NCBI GenBank assembly: GCA_019321725.1
Contig: CM033107.1
Coordinates: forward strand, 26,093,445-26,157,444
Direction: 5' to 3'
Source of the DNA: Paulownia fortunei
Lineage: Eukaryota; Streptophyta; Magnoliopsida; Lamiales; Paulowniaceae
DNA length: 64,000 nt
The position numbers and the translations under genes were made by a program. The notes under the pieces were generated by a model. It saw only the letters and a program-made list of their open reading frames with translations. It did not search any database and was not told the DNA's origin. This document shows positions 11,628 through 22,984 of this stretch, one piece after another (the stretch's first letter is position 1; the number at the start of each line of letters is the position of its first letter).

Positions 11628-11715
11628 CATGTTTAAAATGTCTAATGAACCCGTTTGATTTAAAAAATCTAAGGCATCGCTCAAGAATAAGAAAGGTAAC
11701 TTAATAATTTTAGAG
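11628..11715 (+). repeat. Tandem duplication split by the hAT element (left copy)
   Basis: About 85 bases starting TTTAAAATGTCTAATGAACCC and running through TAAGAAAGGTAACTTAATAATT recur at 12600-12685 with few differences. The unit was duplicated in tandem and the hAT element at 11754 sits at the junction. Confidence 0.85.
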
Positions 11716-11753
11716 TTTGTATCTTTGAAAATTTGTTATAGATGCCATGTAGG

Positions 11754-12591
11754 TAGGGGTGTGCATTCGGTAAAACCGTACCGAACCGATACTGAAATTA
11801 CCGAAATTTCAGTATGGAAATTTTTCAAACCGAAATAAATCGGTTCAGTTCGGTAATTACTGAAAAAAATTCGGTAATTTGGTACAGTGTTGGTAAACCG
11901 AAATTTATAAAAAAAAAATTTACTCCCTCTTTTTTCAAGAATTTATGCATAACAATTATTGATCAAGGAGTTGTGACCTATAGAAAATATAATTGTACTA
12001 TTTTTTAGAATTTATTTTCAATCATAAATGACTATTATTTGGGCAAAGGTAAATAATTAAATTAGTGAAAACAAAAATATGCTTATATATTTTTTCATTT
12101 GTGACTAACAATAAATAATTAAAGAATCAAATTACATTTAGTTTAATCCGTAAGTGGTGAGTATTCAATCGGCATTTTGGTGATGCGTTTCATCAAACAA
12201 AAAAAACTGCACTCTTTTAGTTATTAAAAATAATATATATATATATATATTATTTTTATTAAGTTAAATTTTAATTATTTTCATAAGCACCAACTAAATA
12301 ATTATTAATTAATTACTAAACAATTGAACATAAGGATAATAGATTAAAAAATACTTAAAATGTCAAAATTAATCAACAATGTTTTAAAAAAATAAATTAC
12401 AAAAAAAATAAAAATCGGTATTCTGTTTGGTATGGTATACCGAACTCAAATACCGATACTAAATCGAATACCGAAATTTTGAAAAAATGCATACCGAATA
12501 CGGAATCGAAAATTTCGGTTCGGTTTCGGTTTATACTGAATTTTCGGTTTCGGCACAATTTGGTCAGTTTACCAAACCGTGCACACCCCTA
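11754..12591. mobile_element. Non-autonomous hAT-type element
   Basis: The ends are TAGGGGTGTGCATTCGGT and its imperfect complement ACCGTGCACACCCCTA. The flanking 8 bases CATGTAGG are identical on both sides (11746-11753 and 12592-12599), as expected for hAT transposition. Subterminal regions are packed with CCGAA/TTCGG motifs in both orientations, and the middle is AT-rich with no transposase. Length is 838 bases. The perfect target duplication suggests it is fairly recent. Confidence 0.88.
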
Positions 12592-12689
12592 CATGTAGGT
12601 TTAAAATGTCTAATGAACCCATTTGATTTAAAAAATCTAAGGCAACACTCAAGAATAAGAAAGGTAACTTAATAATTCTAGAGTGCAAC

Positions 12690-13080
12690 GAGAACATTTC
12701 TGCATGTTTGTACATATATGAAAGATGTGCACATGTATATTAATTGCCAAGTTTTTATGTCCGTAGATAAATAATGTCAACATCTCCATATGCAACGAAC
12801 GATTGCATAGGCATTTAATTGTTATATAATAGACACAATAGTCACTTAGATTCTTTTCTTGGTTTTAGTTCTGATTCATAACTAGTATATCATTATTTTG
12901 ATACGTTAAATTAGGTATTTGTTTTAGACTACGTCAGACCGTCATGGCTAACTTTGTGTGCATGCACTATAATGTGCTAACATTAACAGATGACTCATTG
13001 TTGTAGGCTGCTTAGAGATTTAAAATCCACAATCCTTGTAGCTTAATTTCGAGAGTAGAATGGAGAAAAAATTGAATATA
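12690..13080 (+). repeat. Old, diverged copy of the duplicated 5' flank
   Basis: TTTCTGCATGTTTGTAC, GTCCGTAGATAA, AGACCGTCATGGCTAA and CCACAATCCTTGTAGC occur in the same order as in the 687-1070 block, but with long gaps and many substitutions. It looks like an older member of the array that lost any gene. Confidence 0.55.
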
Positions 13081-13452
13081 TCATGAAAAATAGAAAATCA
13101 TGCTTAAGTAGCCTTTTTTTTTTCCTCTTTATAGGTTGTTAATCTTTTATCCTCTTTTTTTTGTATATGATTAAATTGTTCTTTGTATGATTTATTATGG
13201 TAAATTGTTTGATAGGACTTCAGGTTTAATTAAAATTGCATCGAGTTTTTGAATTTGGGCTATCTTTATGTTTTATAATTAATTTTTTATCCTATTGCTT
13301 CATTCTTATTTTGTTTGTGTGATTATAAGATTAAATTTGGACAAGCTCTTTGGTTGAAGAATAGAAAAAAGGGAAAAAACTAAAGAAACCAAACTGGAAC
13401 TGAATTATTAGATAGTCGATCGGGTATCCAACTTGTCAAATTTCTCTAGTAC

Positions 13453-13533
13453 CAGGGGTTGGTTATTATCCATAAGTTCGGGTAATCCCGAATTACCCAA
13501 ACCCAAGAAAAACTTAACCCATGCCCACCCCTA
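13453..13533. mobile_element. Short hAT-like remnant
   Basis: This 81-base stretch begins CAGGGGTTGG and ends CCCACCCCTA, with internal GGGTAATCCCGAATTACCC pairing. That resembles ends of hAT-like MITEs. I see no matching 8-base target duplication (TCTAGTAC versus CTTTAAGG), so it may be a deletion product. Confidence 0.4.
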
Positions 13534-15560
13534 CTTTAAGGGCAGAATAGTTTTCTAAGTTTTCTCCTTTTTATTTAGTGGTCTTGTCGAAGAAAATCTG
13601 CTTTAAAGCGACTACTCTGCCTAACTATACTGTCTGCTTATTAGGAAAGAATGTAAACTAACTGGGTTTTCTAAATGCCCTTTAAATAGAAGGGATGTTT
13701 TATTCGTATTGTGAGCATGCCCTGTAACAACCTCAGCCACAGATTGTTGCAATTTTGTCAGGTAGGATGGTTTGAAATTGACTTGAGATGGGAGTATAAA
13801 ATAATTTTATCTCACCCAGACCAAACTTGATGAAGATTTTGGTTTCTCTCAACCTAAACCAACTTGATTGTTTTTATAGGTTGACCCAAATTTAGATCAA
13901 ATTAACACAAAACCAAATAACCCATAACACCCTTTATTAGTCTAATAAAACTTATCGAAAAATCAACAAATGTTCGATCTCAATCTAAATTATAATTTCA
14001 TTTCAAAAGCAACTAAAACATCAAAGTATTCTTAATAAAAAATTAAATAAAACTCAAGTATTCAATTCAATTTGGTATTCAAGCCATGGCAAAAAATTTA
14101 ATCAAATTTAGTCAATTATTACAATCCAAAAATTCAAATTCCAATGAAGTGAGCGATATCTACAAAAGTCAACAATCTAAAATCCAGAATACGCAATCCT
14201 TAACTTAGTAAATTCTTTTAGCTTTGTCTTTTAGTAATATTTGTTTTTTATTGTTGTGCTCACAAGGCGAACCACTGAAGGGTTTGAATACGGCACAGTG
14301 AATGGTGTACAGTGTACTGGAATCAACACTGATCTCTTCTAGATGCCCGTAACCAGAAGTTTGAGGTATAACTGTAAGTGCTTTTTTTTTTCTCATTTTT
14401 ACAAAATAATATTTTTCTTTATATTTTTAGGTGTATTTGTACTCGATTAATTCTTTTTTTCATATTTTTTGGGGTGTATAATTATGTTTAATTTATGTCA
14501 TGAAGCAATTAAAATTGCCCTCACTGGACAAACTTAACAGGAAGAGGAAATACAAGTAAACTAAAAAATAAACGTGTCTACAGCCTCAAACTAGTGAATG
14601 AAATAAGTAATTTGAATTACAACTCCATGAATTGTACATATTCTCTGTCTATTTCGCCTTCCATGATTATTCTTATAAAAAATGTTTAAATATTTTTAGT
14701 ATTTTCACTGCATTTTGCATTATGAAGGAGTCAAAATCAAGCAGGGCACAATCTAGAAAAAGGGAATGCTTACTGTGTATAGAATTGAAGGTATTATGGA
14801 GGTATAACAGCAGAATCGAGTAGGGAAGAATCAAGAAGAAAAGTGTCCAGTCATGTCTAGAATTGAAGGAACTATGGAAGTATGACTGTAGTAATTTTCC
14901 TTTTTCTTTAATGAGGAACAACACCTACATTGCACTTGTCATTGATCTAGAATATATATCAGGATACATATGAATTCTCTGTATTTGTTACGTTTCCCTA
15001 GTTCGTGTTTCTTATTTGTTAAGGGAGTCTTAGGATATGGTGGGATTTATAGCAAAGGAAAAAATGCAACCACGAGAAGAAACACTACACCATCTAAGCA
15101 ATTGCACAGATACTGCACAACTAATTAAATAATGTACTGCACAAAAATCTACATAGTGCAAAATCAGTGCACTGCCTATGATAGTGGAGGGATTGGTGTT
15201 CATTTGAGATTGGAGAGGTCACTGTAGAGAAAAGAATTGGTGCTCACCATGAAATCTTATTGCTCTTTATGACATTGTATTAAGACTTGCTATGATATAT
15301 TGATTGATACCATCCAATAGGTATTCTACTTGTACTCTTCAAATGGTAATTAATTACAACAAGGATACTAGAGGATGAAGAATGTGTTCCCAGCCATAGA
15401 ATTTTGTGGCTCTATACCAGATTCAATTGAAGGTTTGCACACTGAGTTTCTGGTTCTATAAGGACCGGGAGAGTAACGTACTCTGCTCAAATTTTAACCC
15501 CTGGCCATGCAATATTTGTGTTTTTTTTTTTTATTATTCTGTTTCATAATGATAGGTGAA
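13534..15560. other. Intergenic, nothing assignable
   Basis: No coding exon that I can support. An exon-like stretch at about 14260-14370 (GCGAACCACTGAAG onward) and repeats of GCACTGCA/TGCACAA type at 15080-15180 are visible but unassigned. Two similar GAATTGAAGG(T/A)ATTATGGA phrases at about 14780 and 14860 suggest a small local duplication. Confidence 0.35.
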
Positions 15561-15564
15561 GTAC

Positions 15565-16686
15565 TTATTATGTGTGTGTGTGGTCAGGACTCTTTTTCTT
15601 TTGTTTTGTAGCTGATTAATGCTCAGTTTTGAAAGTGTAAACATAATTTGTTTGTTTTTCCGTTCACCTTCTCAAATGAGCCTTATTTTTAATAAATCAA
15701 AACTGATGTTTTCTCTAGAGGTTGTGGGTATTCTTTTGAACAAGAAGAGGCTAAAAACCCCAGTAACAAAAAAAGAGTGCAAATTTTCAGTAAAATTTTT
15801 CAAAAAAATAAAATAAAATAATTTTTTTTTTTGGGTATTACATATCATCTTTATCAAAGATTCCTTGTTCTCTAACCTAAAATCATCTCATTCTTGGCAT
15901 GTTGGCAGACATTAATGAGGCCTTAACTAGAGATGCATACCCATCTAATTAAATATTTAAGTACCTATCCTAGGAATTTGTTAAGGTTGAGGGTTCATGT
16001 GTGAAGTTAGTTTTGAAACCCCAACATCCATTTAAGACTTCTAACTATTTGTAGAAGCTTAAATTTAGTGATGTCATAAAATTACTAAATTGGTTTTTTT
16101 TTATTTTATAATTACTAGGATTTGAGTATGTCTATTTTGCTTACCTTTAATTACCCCCTTGTAAGACTACCATGGAGAATACAAGAAAACAAAAGAACTA
16201 ATTGTTTTGACATGTATGGTATGTCACATTTCTTTTAGTATTCCCACACATGAACGCACACATGCACACTAAACTAGAACTAAGATGAAATCTATTGTTT
16301 GTAAAACCAAACCAAGGACTGAAACAAGTTCAAACCCGGTACCTTGTGAGTGTCTACATTTTTGCAGGAGCAAGCACAACCTATCATTGAGGGGCAAAGC
16401 AGAAAAAAAAAAAAGAGATCTAACTGCATCCCGCGTTATAGAAACTAAGACATTCACACTCCAACTTTTAAGATGTGAAGAAGAAGATGAGTACATTTTG
16501 GCGATGCACGAGATTATTACTTATCTTTATAAAGTCACACTTTGTTTTTAACTACTAAAAAATATTAATCTTGGTAGAGAACAATTATAAAAGAATAAGC
16601 GATAAAAATAAAAGGCCTAATACTTATATCGCATATTAATTTAGAATATAAAAAATCATAACATTTTATGTTGTAGTATTTTATTA
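15565..16686 (+). repeat. Duplicated block copy 3: intron 2 to intron 3 of the MBD-like gene
   Basis: It begins with TTTGTAGCTGATTAAT and CTCAGTTTTGAAAGTGTAAA, matching about 2554 onward. It continues collinearly through GACATTAATGAGG and ACTTCTRACTATTTG up to the site where the foldback element is inserted. The same stretch recurs again at 17865-18974. Confidence 0.82.
16368..16512 (+). pseudogene. Pseudo-exon 3 of the MBD-like gene (copy C)
   Basis: It corresponds to 3501-3641 of the intact gene. The first codons read EQAQPIIEGQ and the end reads TASRVIETKTFTLQLLRCEE, then MHE. Between them the poly(A) run has 12 A instead of 7, which shifts the frame by two bases. The donor site is also lost: GAG|GTAATT in the intact gene is GAG|ATTATT here. 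The exon cannot be spliced or translated as in its parent. Confidence 0.88.
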
Positions 16687-17170
16687 GTGGAAAACATTAA
16701 ACCATCTGAACTATGCATTTTTAACACTTCACCTTTTAAATTTTTTTTTTACACTTTGTCATTCAAAGTATACAGGTTTTACACTTTACTGTCCAAGACC
16801 TTTCGTCGGCAGAATATTTCACTGAAATTTTGTCACGAGTGCGGTACATGCTAAAATTTTTGCACTTTGCCACCCAAAATTTTGCACGGTTTTTGCACTT
16901 TGTCACTCAAACTTTGCACAGTTTTTGCACTTTGTCACCTCAATTTTAAAAAAAAAAATTATGAATATAAGTGTATTTTATCTCTTTTTCTATTACACAT
17001 TCATAAAAATAAATTTAATTATCACTTACTAAAAATTAATTTTTAGTAAAATTAATTTTTTATTTATTCTTTTTTAATTTTATTGTTGAATTATAAATTC
17101 TATTCCCTAATTTATTTTACTAAATTGTATATTGAAATAAATTATAATTATAAATTAAAAAGTAACAAAA
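16687..17170. mobile_element. Truncated foldback element (left end only)
   Basis: It follows TATTTTATTA (16677-16686), the same target site used by the element at 18975. It starts with CATTAAACCATCTGAACTATG-like terminal sequence and has three copies of a ~30-base unit (TTTTTGCACTTTGYCAC and what follows), against two in the sister. Similarity ends at about 17170 and the sequence jumps to 5'-flank repeat, so the right half is deleted. Confidence 0.82.
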
Positions 17171-17840
17171 CCAAGTTTTATAAATGTGTTGTATATATTC
17201 TACGATGGGTTTTATAAATTAAAACCAAGTTTACCTCAATCTAGATGGACTGTGTGATTCAAATTGTTGCAATGCTACAAATGGTTCAAATTTCGACCCA
17301 ATATCGTTGTGATAAATACACAAATTCTGTATTGAAGTTATATTTATTTGTTATGCTTGTTGCAAATTTTGTTTCTTTTGATTAGTTTTTCTCAACTTTT
17401 ATATAAAATTAGTAATTGCAATCAAGTCACCTACTCAAATTTATTTCATACTTTTTCTCTTCATAAATAATGTTATTAAATATCAAATCCTCTTAACTTG
17501 ACCACAAAAAAAAAAAAAAAGGAAGAAGGTATTAGAAAGTATAAAAATGACTAACACTCATCTATTCTTCTTTAATGCGTGAAAATCTATAAGCAATTTT
17601 TTTTTAAAAAAAAAGTTTGAAACTCAAGATATTAATTAAACTAAATAAAAATAAAGTAAAGAAGATGTTTAGAAAGCATATGTAGCCTTCCACCATTTGT
17701 TAGAAATTATTTCTTAAAAAATATTTTCCTACACTTGGTGTTCTACAACAAATGATAAGAATCATGCCATGTCAATAAAATATATATGTAAAGAAAATAT
17801 CAACATCGCGATGAGATTTAAAAAAAAATTACAACTTATA
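17171..17840 (+). repeat. Duplicated 5'-flank block, copy 4
   Basis: Similar to 1265-1830 and, more closely, to 23950-24520 (TTATAAATTAAAACCAAGTTT, GCAATGCTACAAATGG, CCTTCCACCATTTG). It is joined abruptly to pseudogene sequence on both sides with no start codon or exon 1, so it is a rearranged fragment. Confidence 0.75.
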
Positions 17841-17864
17841 TATTAAATTCTAATTAAGTGTAAA

Positions 17865-18974
17865 CAGTCTTTTTCTTTTGTTTTGTGGCTGATTAATGCT
17901 CAGTTTTGAAAGTGTAAACATAATTTGTTTGTTTTTCCTTTCACCTTCTCAAATGAGCCCTTTTTATTTTTTAATTAATCTAAACTGTTGTTTTCTCTAG
18001 ACGTTGTGGGTATTCTTTTGAACGACAAGAGGCTGATTCCCCTCTACCAAAAAAAGAATGCAATTTTCAGTAAAAAATTTCAAAAAAAAAAAAGTTATTT
18101 TAAATTTTATTTTTGTAATACATATCATCTTTATCAATGATTCCTTGTTCTCTAATCTAAAATCATCTCATTCTTGGCATGTTGTTAGACATTAATGAGA
18201 CCTTAACTGGAGATGCATGCCCATCTAAATAAATATTGAAGTACCTATCCTAGAAATTTGTTAAGTTTGAGGGTTCATGTGTGAAGTTAGTTTAAAAACC
18301 CCAGCATCTAATTAAGACTTCTAACTATTTGTTGAAGCTTCAAGCAATGCGGACAAATTTAGTTATGTCATAAAATTACTAAAATAGTTCTTTTATATAA
18401 TTACTAGGATTTGAGTATTATGTATATTTTGCTTATCTTGATTTACCTCCTTGTATGACTACCATTGAGAATACAAGAAAATAAAAGAACTGTAAGTGTT
18501 TTGACAGATATGATATGTCGCATTTCTCTTAGTATTCCCACACATGAACGCATACACGCACACTAAGTAGAACTAAGATGAAATCTATTGTTTATAAAAC
18601 CAAACTAAGGACTGAAACAAGTTCAAACTTGATACCTTGTGAGTGTCTACTTTTTTATAGGAGCAACCACAATCGATCATTGAAGGGCCAAGTAAAAAAA
18701 AAAAAAAGATCTAACTGCGTCCCAGGTTATAGAAACTAAGACATTCGCACTCCAACTTTTAAGATGTGAAGAAGAAGATGAGTATATTTTGGCGATGCAC
18801 GAGGTTATTACTTATCTTTATGAAGCCAGGCTTTGTTTTTAACTACTAAAGAATATTAATGTTGGTAGATAACAATTATAAAAGAATAAGCGATAAAAAT
18901 AAAGGGTCTGATACTTATCGCATATTAATCTAGAATATAAAAATCATAACATTTTATGTTGTAGTATTTTATTA
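17865..18974 (+). repeat. Duplicated block copy 5, left part
   Basis: Collinear with 15590-16686 and 2545-3810 (intron 2, exon 3 and the start of intron 3 of the MBD-like gene). It is interrupted by the foldback element at 18975 and resumes at 20267. Confidence 0.82.
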
Positions 18975-21241
18975 GGGAAAAAAATATTAAACTATCCGAA
19001 CTATGTGTTTTTTAAACTTCACCTTTTAATTTTTTTTTATACAATTTGTCATCCAAAGTATACGGGATTTACACTTTACCATCCAAGACTTCCCGTTGGC
19101 TGAATATTCTGCCGAAATTTCATCACGAGTGTGGCACATGCTCAAGTTTTTATACTTTGTCATCCAAACTTTGCACGGTTTTTGCACTTTGCCAACTCAA
19201 TTTAAAAAAAATTAAAAAAATTATGAATATACATGTATTTTATCTCTTTTTCTATCACTCATCCTTAAAAAAAAATTAATTATGACTTACTAAAAAATAT
19301 ATTGTCCGCAATTTTTTTTTTCATTTATTCCTTTTTAACTTTATTGTTGAATTATAAATTCTATTCCCTATTTTACCTTACTAAATTCTAAATTGAAATA
19401 AATATAATTATAAATTGAAAAGTAATAAAAAAATATAAATAATTATTTTGTCAATTTTGAGGTGAACAAATTATAAATATACACCGATGTAAATTTAAAG
19501 ATATTAGAATGCGTTTTGAAAAATAAAATAGTCTAAACTCAAGTAAAATTAAAAAATATAAAAGTATTACTATTTTAATGCAATTGATTATTTTCACATT
19601 TGAAATTTTATTATTGCTCCGTATTTGTATAGAATTTGCTAATGTAAAATTGTAATTTACAACTATTTATCTTTTTTAATTTTGCTTGAGTTTAGACAAT
19701 TTTTTTTGTCAAAATGCATTCTAATATGTTAAAATTTACATTGGTATTTATATGTCATTTTACTCATCTCAAAATTAACAAATAACTGTTTATATTTTTT
19801 TGCCTTTTTTTTAATTTATAATTATTTTTAAATTTAATTTAAAATTTAGTAAAGTAAATTAAAGAATATAATTTATAATTCAACTAGAAAGTTAAAAAGA
19901 AATAAAAAATAATTTTACAGACAATATTTTTTATTAAACTAAGTGTTAGTTAAATTTATTTTTTATGGATGAGTAATAGAAAAAGAGATAAAGTACATGG
20001 ATATACATAATGTTTTTTATTTTTTAAACTGAGGTGGCAAAGTGCAAAGCCATGTAAATTTTGGGTGGTAAAGTGCAAAAACTTTAGTGTGAATGATGCA
20101 TGTGATGGAATCTCGACGAAATATTCCGCCGGTTAAAGGTCTTAAATGATAAAGTGTAAAACCTGTGTACTTTGGATAGCAAAGTGTAAAAAAAAAAAAT
20201 TTAAAGGGTGAAGTGTAAAAACCGAGATAGTTCGGATGTTTTAATATTTTTTCTCCTATTTTATTATGCAAAACAGGAACTAACAAGATAGACAAATTCT
20301 TTTATTTGTATACAATATCACAAACTAATATAACCACTAATATTCTTCTTATATGATATATCCATCTTACAAAGAAATAATATGTTAAATGATAATTTGA
20401 TATCTTAAGCTTTTTCCTTCCTTTCTTGTATTATAGGTTGTCACAGGAAAGACAATTTTTTATGTTTTACTGCCATATGAGAAATTAGGGAGAAGAGAAT
20501 TGGAAGCCAAAGAAATTCATCTTAGGCACAAGGAAGTGTTCCCTATGACCGAAGAAGTCTACCCCAATGTAGAAACCAAGTACAAATTATCATTGAAAGC
20601 GCGGCTTTAGGGGAGATGGACCATTGAGGTCAGATAACGTACTGGAACAATCATAATTGAAAAGGTATGTTAGTTAACTATTAATTAAGCAAAATATAGT
20701 AATAAATATATCTTAATTAAGTAGGAGGTTAAAAGAAAACCACTAAAGCAATATAGCACTCAAAAATAGACCTAGACCTACGGCTATATACACTTTCATA
20801 CTATTTTCCTCAATTTATTAGACAGAATCAGGCTTTAAATAAATTTCCTATTAGATTTGGAGTTTTTTTTAACTTATTATATTTTTTTTAATAGAATAGC
20901 CAACCATTTGCTTTAATGTACCAAGTTATTTTGACATAATACTATCAACATAATGTTCCCTTACCAATTTCATTTAATTTTAAACAATAGTTCATGGTGC
21001 TATAGAATGAATTTTTATATGACACCAAAAGATTGAATGCTGTAAACATTGTTTTGGAGTTAGATGTCATCCATTTAATTTTGATATAGATTTCTTTCAT
21101 AAGAATTTATTTACCAATTAATAATAGCCCAAATTATTTGTGTGAAGAAGAAACAGTATTTGACTTGCGTTAATTTCCTAATAATTTTTTTTTCATTTCA
21201 GTTTTATTTCCACCAAAGGGTCAATAAAACTATCCGATTTT
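18661..21241 (+). pseudogene. Pseudogene of the MBD-like gene, exons 3-5 (copy D)
   Basis: Exon 3 (18661-18803) has a poly(A) run of 14 and lacks the following GA, so it reads into a TAA. Exon 4 (20437-20664) has exactly the parental 228 bases but two in-frame stops: TAG within KARL|stop|GRW and TAA within EVR|stop|RTG. Exon 5 keeps its acceptor (CAG at 21199-21201) and encodes FYFHQRVNKTIR, then is fused to flanking repeat. Introns are collinear with the intact gene except for the 1.28 kb foldback insertion in intron 3. No exon 1-2 equivalent precedes it. Confidence 0.88.
18975..20256. mobile_element. Foldback (Mutator-like) non-autonomous element with long inverted repeats
   Basis: Flanked by identical TATTTTATTA at 18965-18974 and 20257-20266. 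The left end (GGGAAAAAAATATTAAACTA) pairs with the right end (its complement starts GGAGAAAAAATATTAAAACA). The inverted similarity then continues inward for most of the element, including CATCCAAAGTATAC near the ends and GCGTTTTGAAAAA/CAAAATGCATTC near the centre. Without the insert the flanks match intron 3 of the intact gene. Long inverted arms and a 9-10-base target duplication suggest a Mutator-like origin. No transposase is present. Confidence 0.88.
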
Positions 21242-21244
21242 GTA

Positions 21245-22010
21245 CTTGTAGAGCACCAACGACTTGCACTTGTAGACTAATAGCACATAATTTGTATGTT
21301 CGTACATAACTAAACAATGGTTACTTGTTCATACTTAAATCAATTATAAATACAAAGACACACGAGTTTTAAATGATATATTATGCTTTTGTCATTTATT
21401 AATAGTTCAGCTTCATCAATTACTAATTCATATTCTATTATTATATTAAACTTGGTACTACTTAAACTATGCTAGACCACCATGGTTAATTTAGTATAAA
21501 AAATCCTTGTAGCAATTATGAGAATTTAAAAAAATAGAATTGTAATTTATATGTTAATTAATTGTAATAATTTTGTAAGGAAAATGAAAGAATTTGAGCA
21601 ACGTTGAACTTTGACAAAATTGGTGATTTGAATATCAACCTAGTTCAAAATTAAAAATTTAAAGTTTGTAATGCATATATTGTTGTTTTAAAACCTCATA
21701 TATGATGTATCAAAAAGGAATATATGAGTGATAAATTCAACTTTGAGAAGACCTGTTTATATCCTAAAAATAAAGATAGTCATTTATTCCATTTCTATGT
21801 GGCCTCCCTTCCTCATCCTCCTCTCAAATGAGAAGAAAAATAAGAAATGTAGCGTAATAATACCAGATTGATATTATCAGTAACATGCTTACACATGAAT
21901 GAAGTTTATGCATGTTCGTATGTAAATGAAAGTAGTGACAATTCATATGAGTATATTAATATTAGTGTCTATATGTATGTACATAACTAAAGTATAATTG
22001 GATAGCACCT
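21245..22010 (+). repeat. Duplicated block: downstream flank copy
   Basis: Closely matches 5313-6050 (CTTGCACTTGTAGACTAATA, TTCGTACATAACTAAA, GTGATAAATTCAACT, TAGCGTAATAATAC). Similarity ends near 22010 where an inserted element begins. Confidence 0.8.
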
Positions 22011-22980
22011 GATTAGTTTATGTGTTAAAAGAGTTTCAAACATGTATTTGGGGGGAAAAGGATAAATAGAAGGGTTGGGACTCTTCCAAAACAACTTGGC
22101 ACTTTAGAAAATGCAAGAAGAGGGCTTGGAAATAAGGAGAAGACTTCAACAAGACAATCGAAGACATCCATTGTCTGGAGACAGAGGATTTTCCTACCCT
22201 TATCTTTTATTTGCTCTCTTTGATTTCTTGACTATTGCCCATGATGTGTAGAAATTTATTTGAGTTTTTCTACTTTAGTTATGAACTAAATTCTAGTTTT
22301 TAGGGGATGATGTAACCTGTGTTGAATCCTATGATTTGAATTTCGATTTATGTTATTTCAAATTTCTCAATTTATTTGTGTTATCTTGTTTTGATTGAAT
22401 TCATGATTAATTGGCCATAAATCTTGAATATTTGGTGTTTGAAATGCGGCACTCGAGAGATGAAATTTTAAGCATGACCATAGATAACACAACATAGAAA
22501 TTCATAGAGTCGAGAGACTTATGAACTCTTTGAAGTTTTGTTGAAGAATCTATTGAGTTTTGATAGAATTATAGTTTTGAGTTTTTATAGAGATATTAAA
22601 ATACGAATTAGAATTCATAATCACTCGGCACTCGAGAAATGGAGTTGATTACTTTAGGGATTGTTGACTTAATTATTGGTTTGAAATTGATAAATTGGAT
22701 TGGTGAACATATAGGTAAAAACTAGGTAAATCATACTGCTAGAATTCATTGCTTATTAAGTGTTCAATAAATTGTCCAAATAAACTTTTCTAGTATAATT
22801 ATAGGATTTTTTAGTTTTATTAGTTATAACTTTTATTTCGGTCATCTGAATAAAGTTAGGATTATTCTCATTACAGTACTTAGTATGAATTTGATATTAA
22901 TCCATGTGGATACAACAACCCTTCTCATCACTTTATACTAAAACTTGACATTGTACACTTGTGATAGAATTTCATCAAAC
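22010..22980. mobile_element. Probable LTR-retrotransposon fragment or solo LTR
   Basis: The stretch interrupts repeat blocks that are continuous elsewhere and differs from them in composition. It contains two variants of GGCACTCGAGARATG about 190 bases apart and a terminal part of the type CATGTGGATACAACAACCC followed by ACTTGACATTGTACACTTG, which recalls 3' ends of plant LTRs. The exact ends and a target duplication are not clear to me, and there is no internal coding domain. Confidence 0.42.
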
Positions 22981-22984
22981 AATA

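Noticed and set aside
11814..12008. 64-codon frame inside the hAT element
   Set aside because: Derived from CCGAA/TTCGG subterminal repeats and AT-rich filler; not a transposase.
14205..14396. Minus-strand 63-codon frame with natural-looking composition
   Set aside because: No homologous family recognised, no splice partners, and the region is otherwise non-coding.
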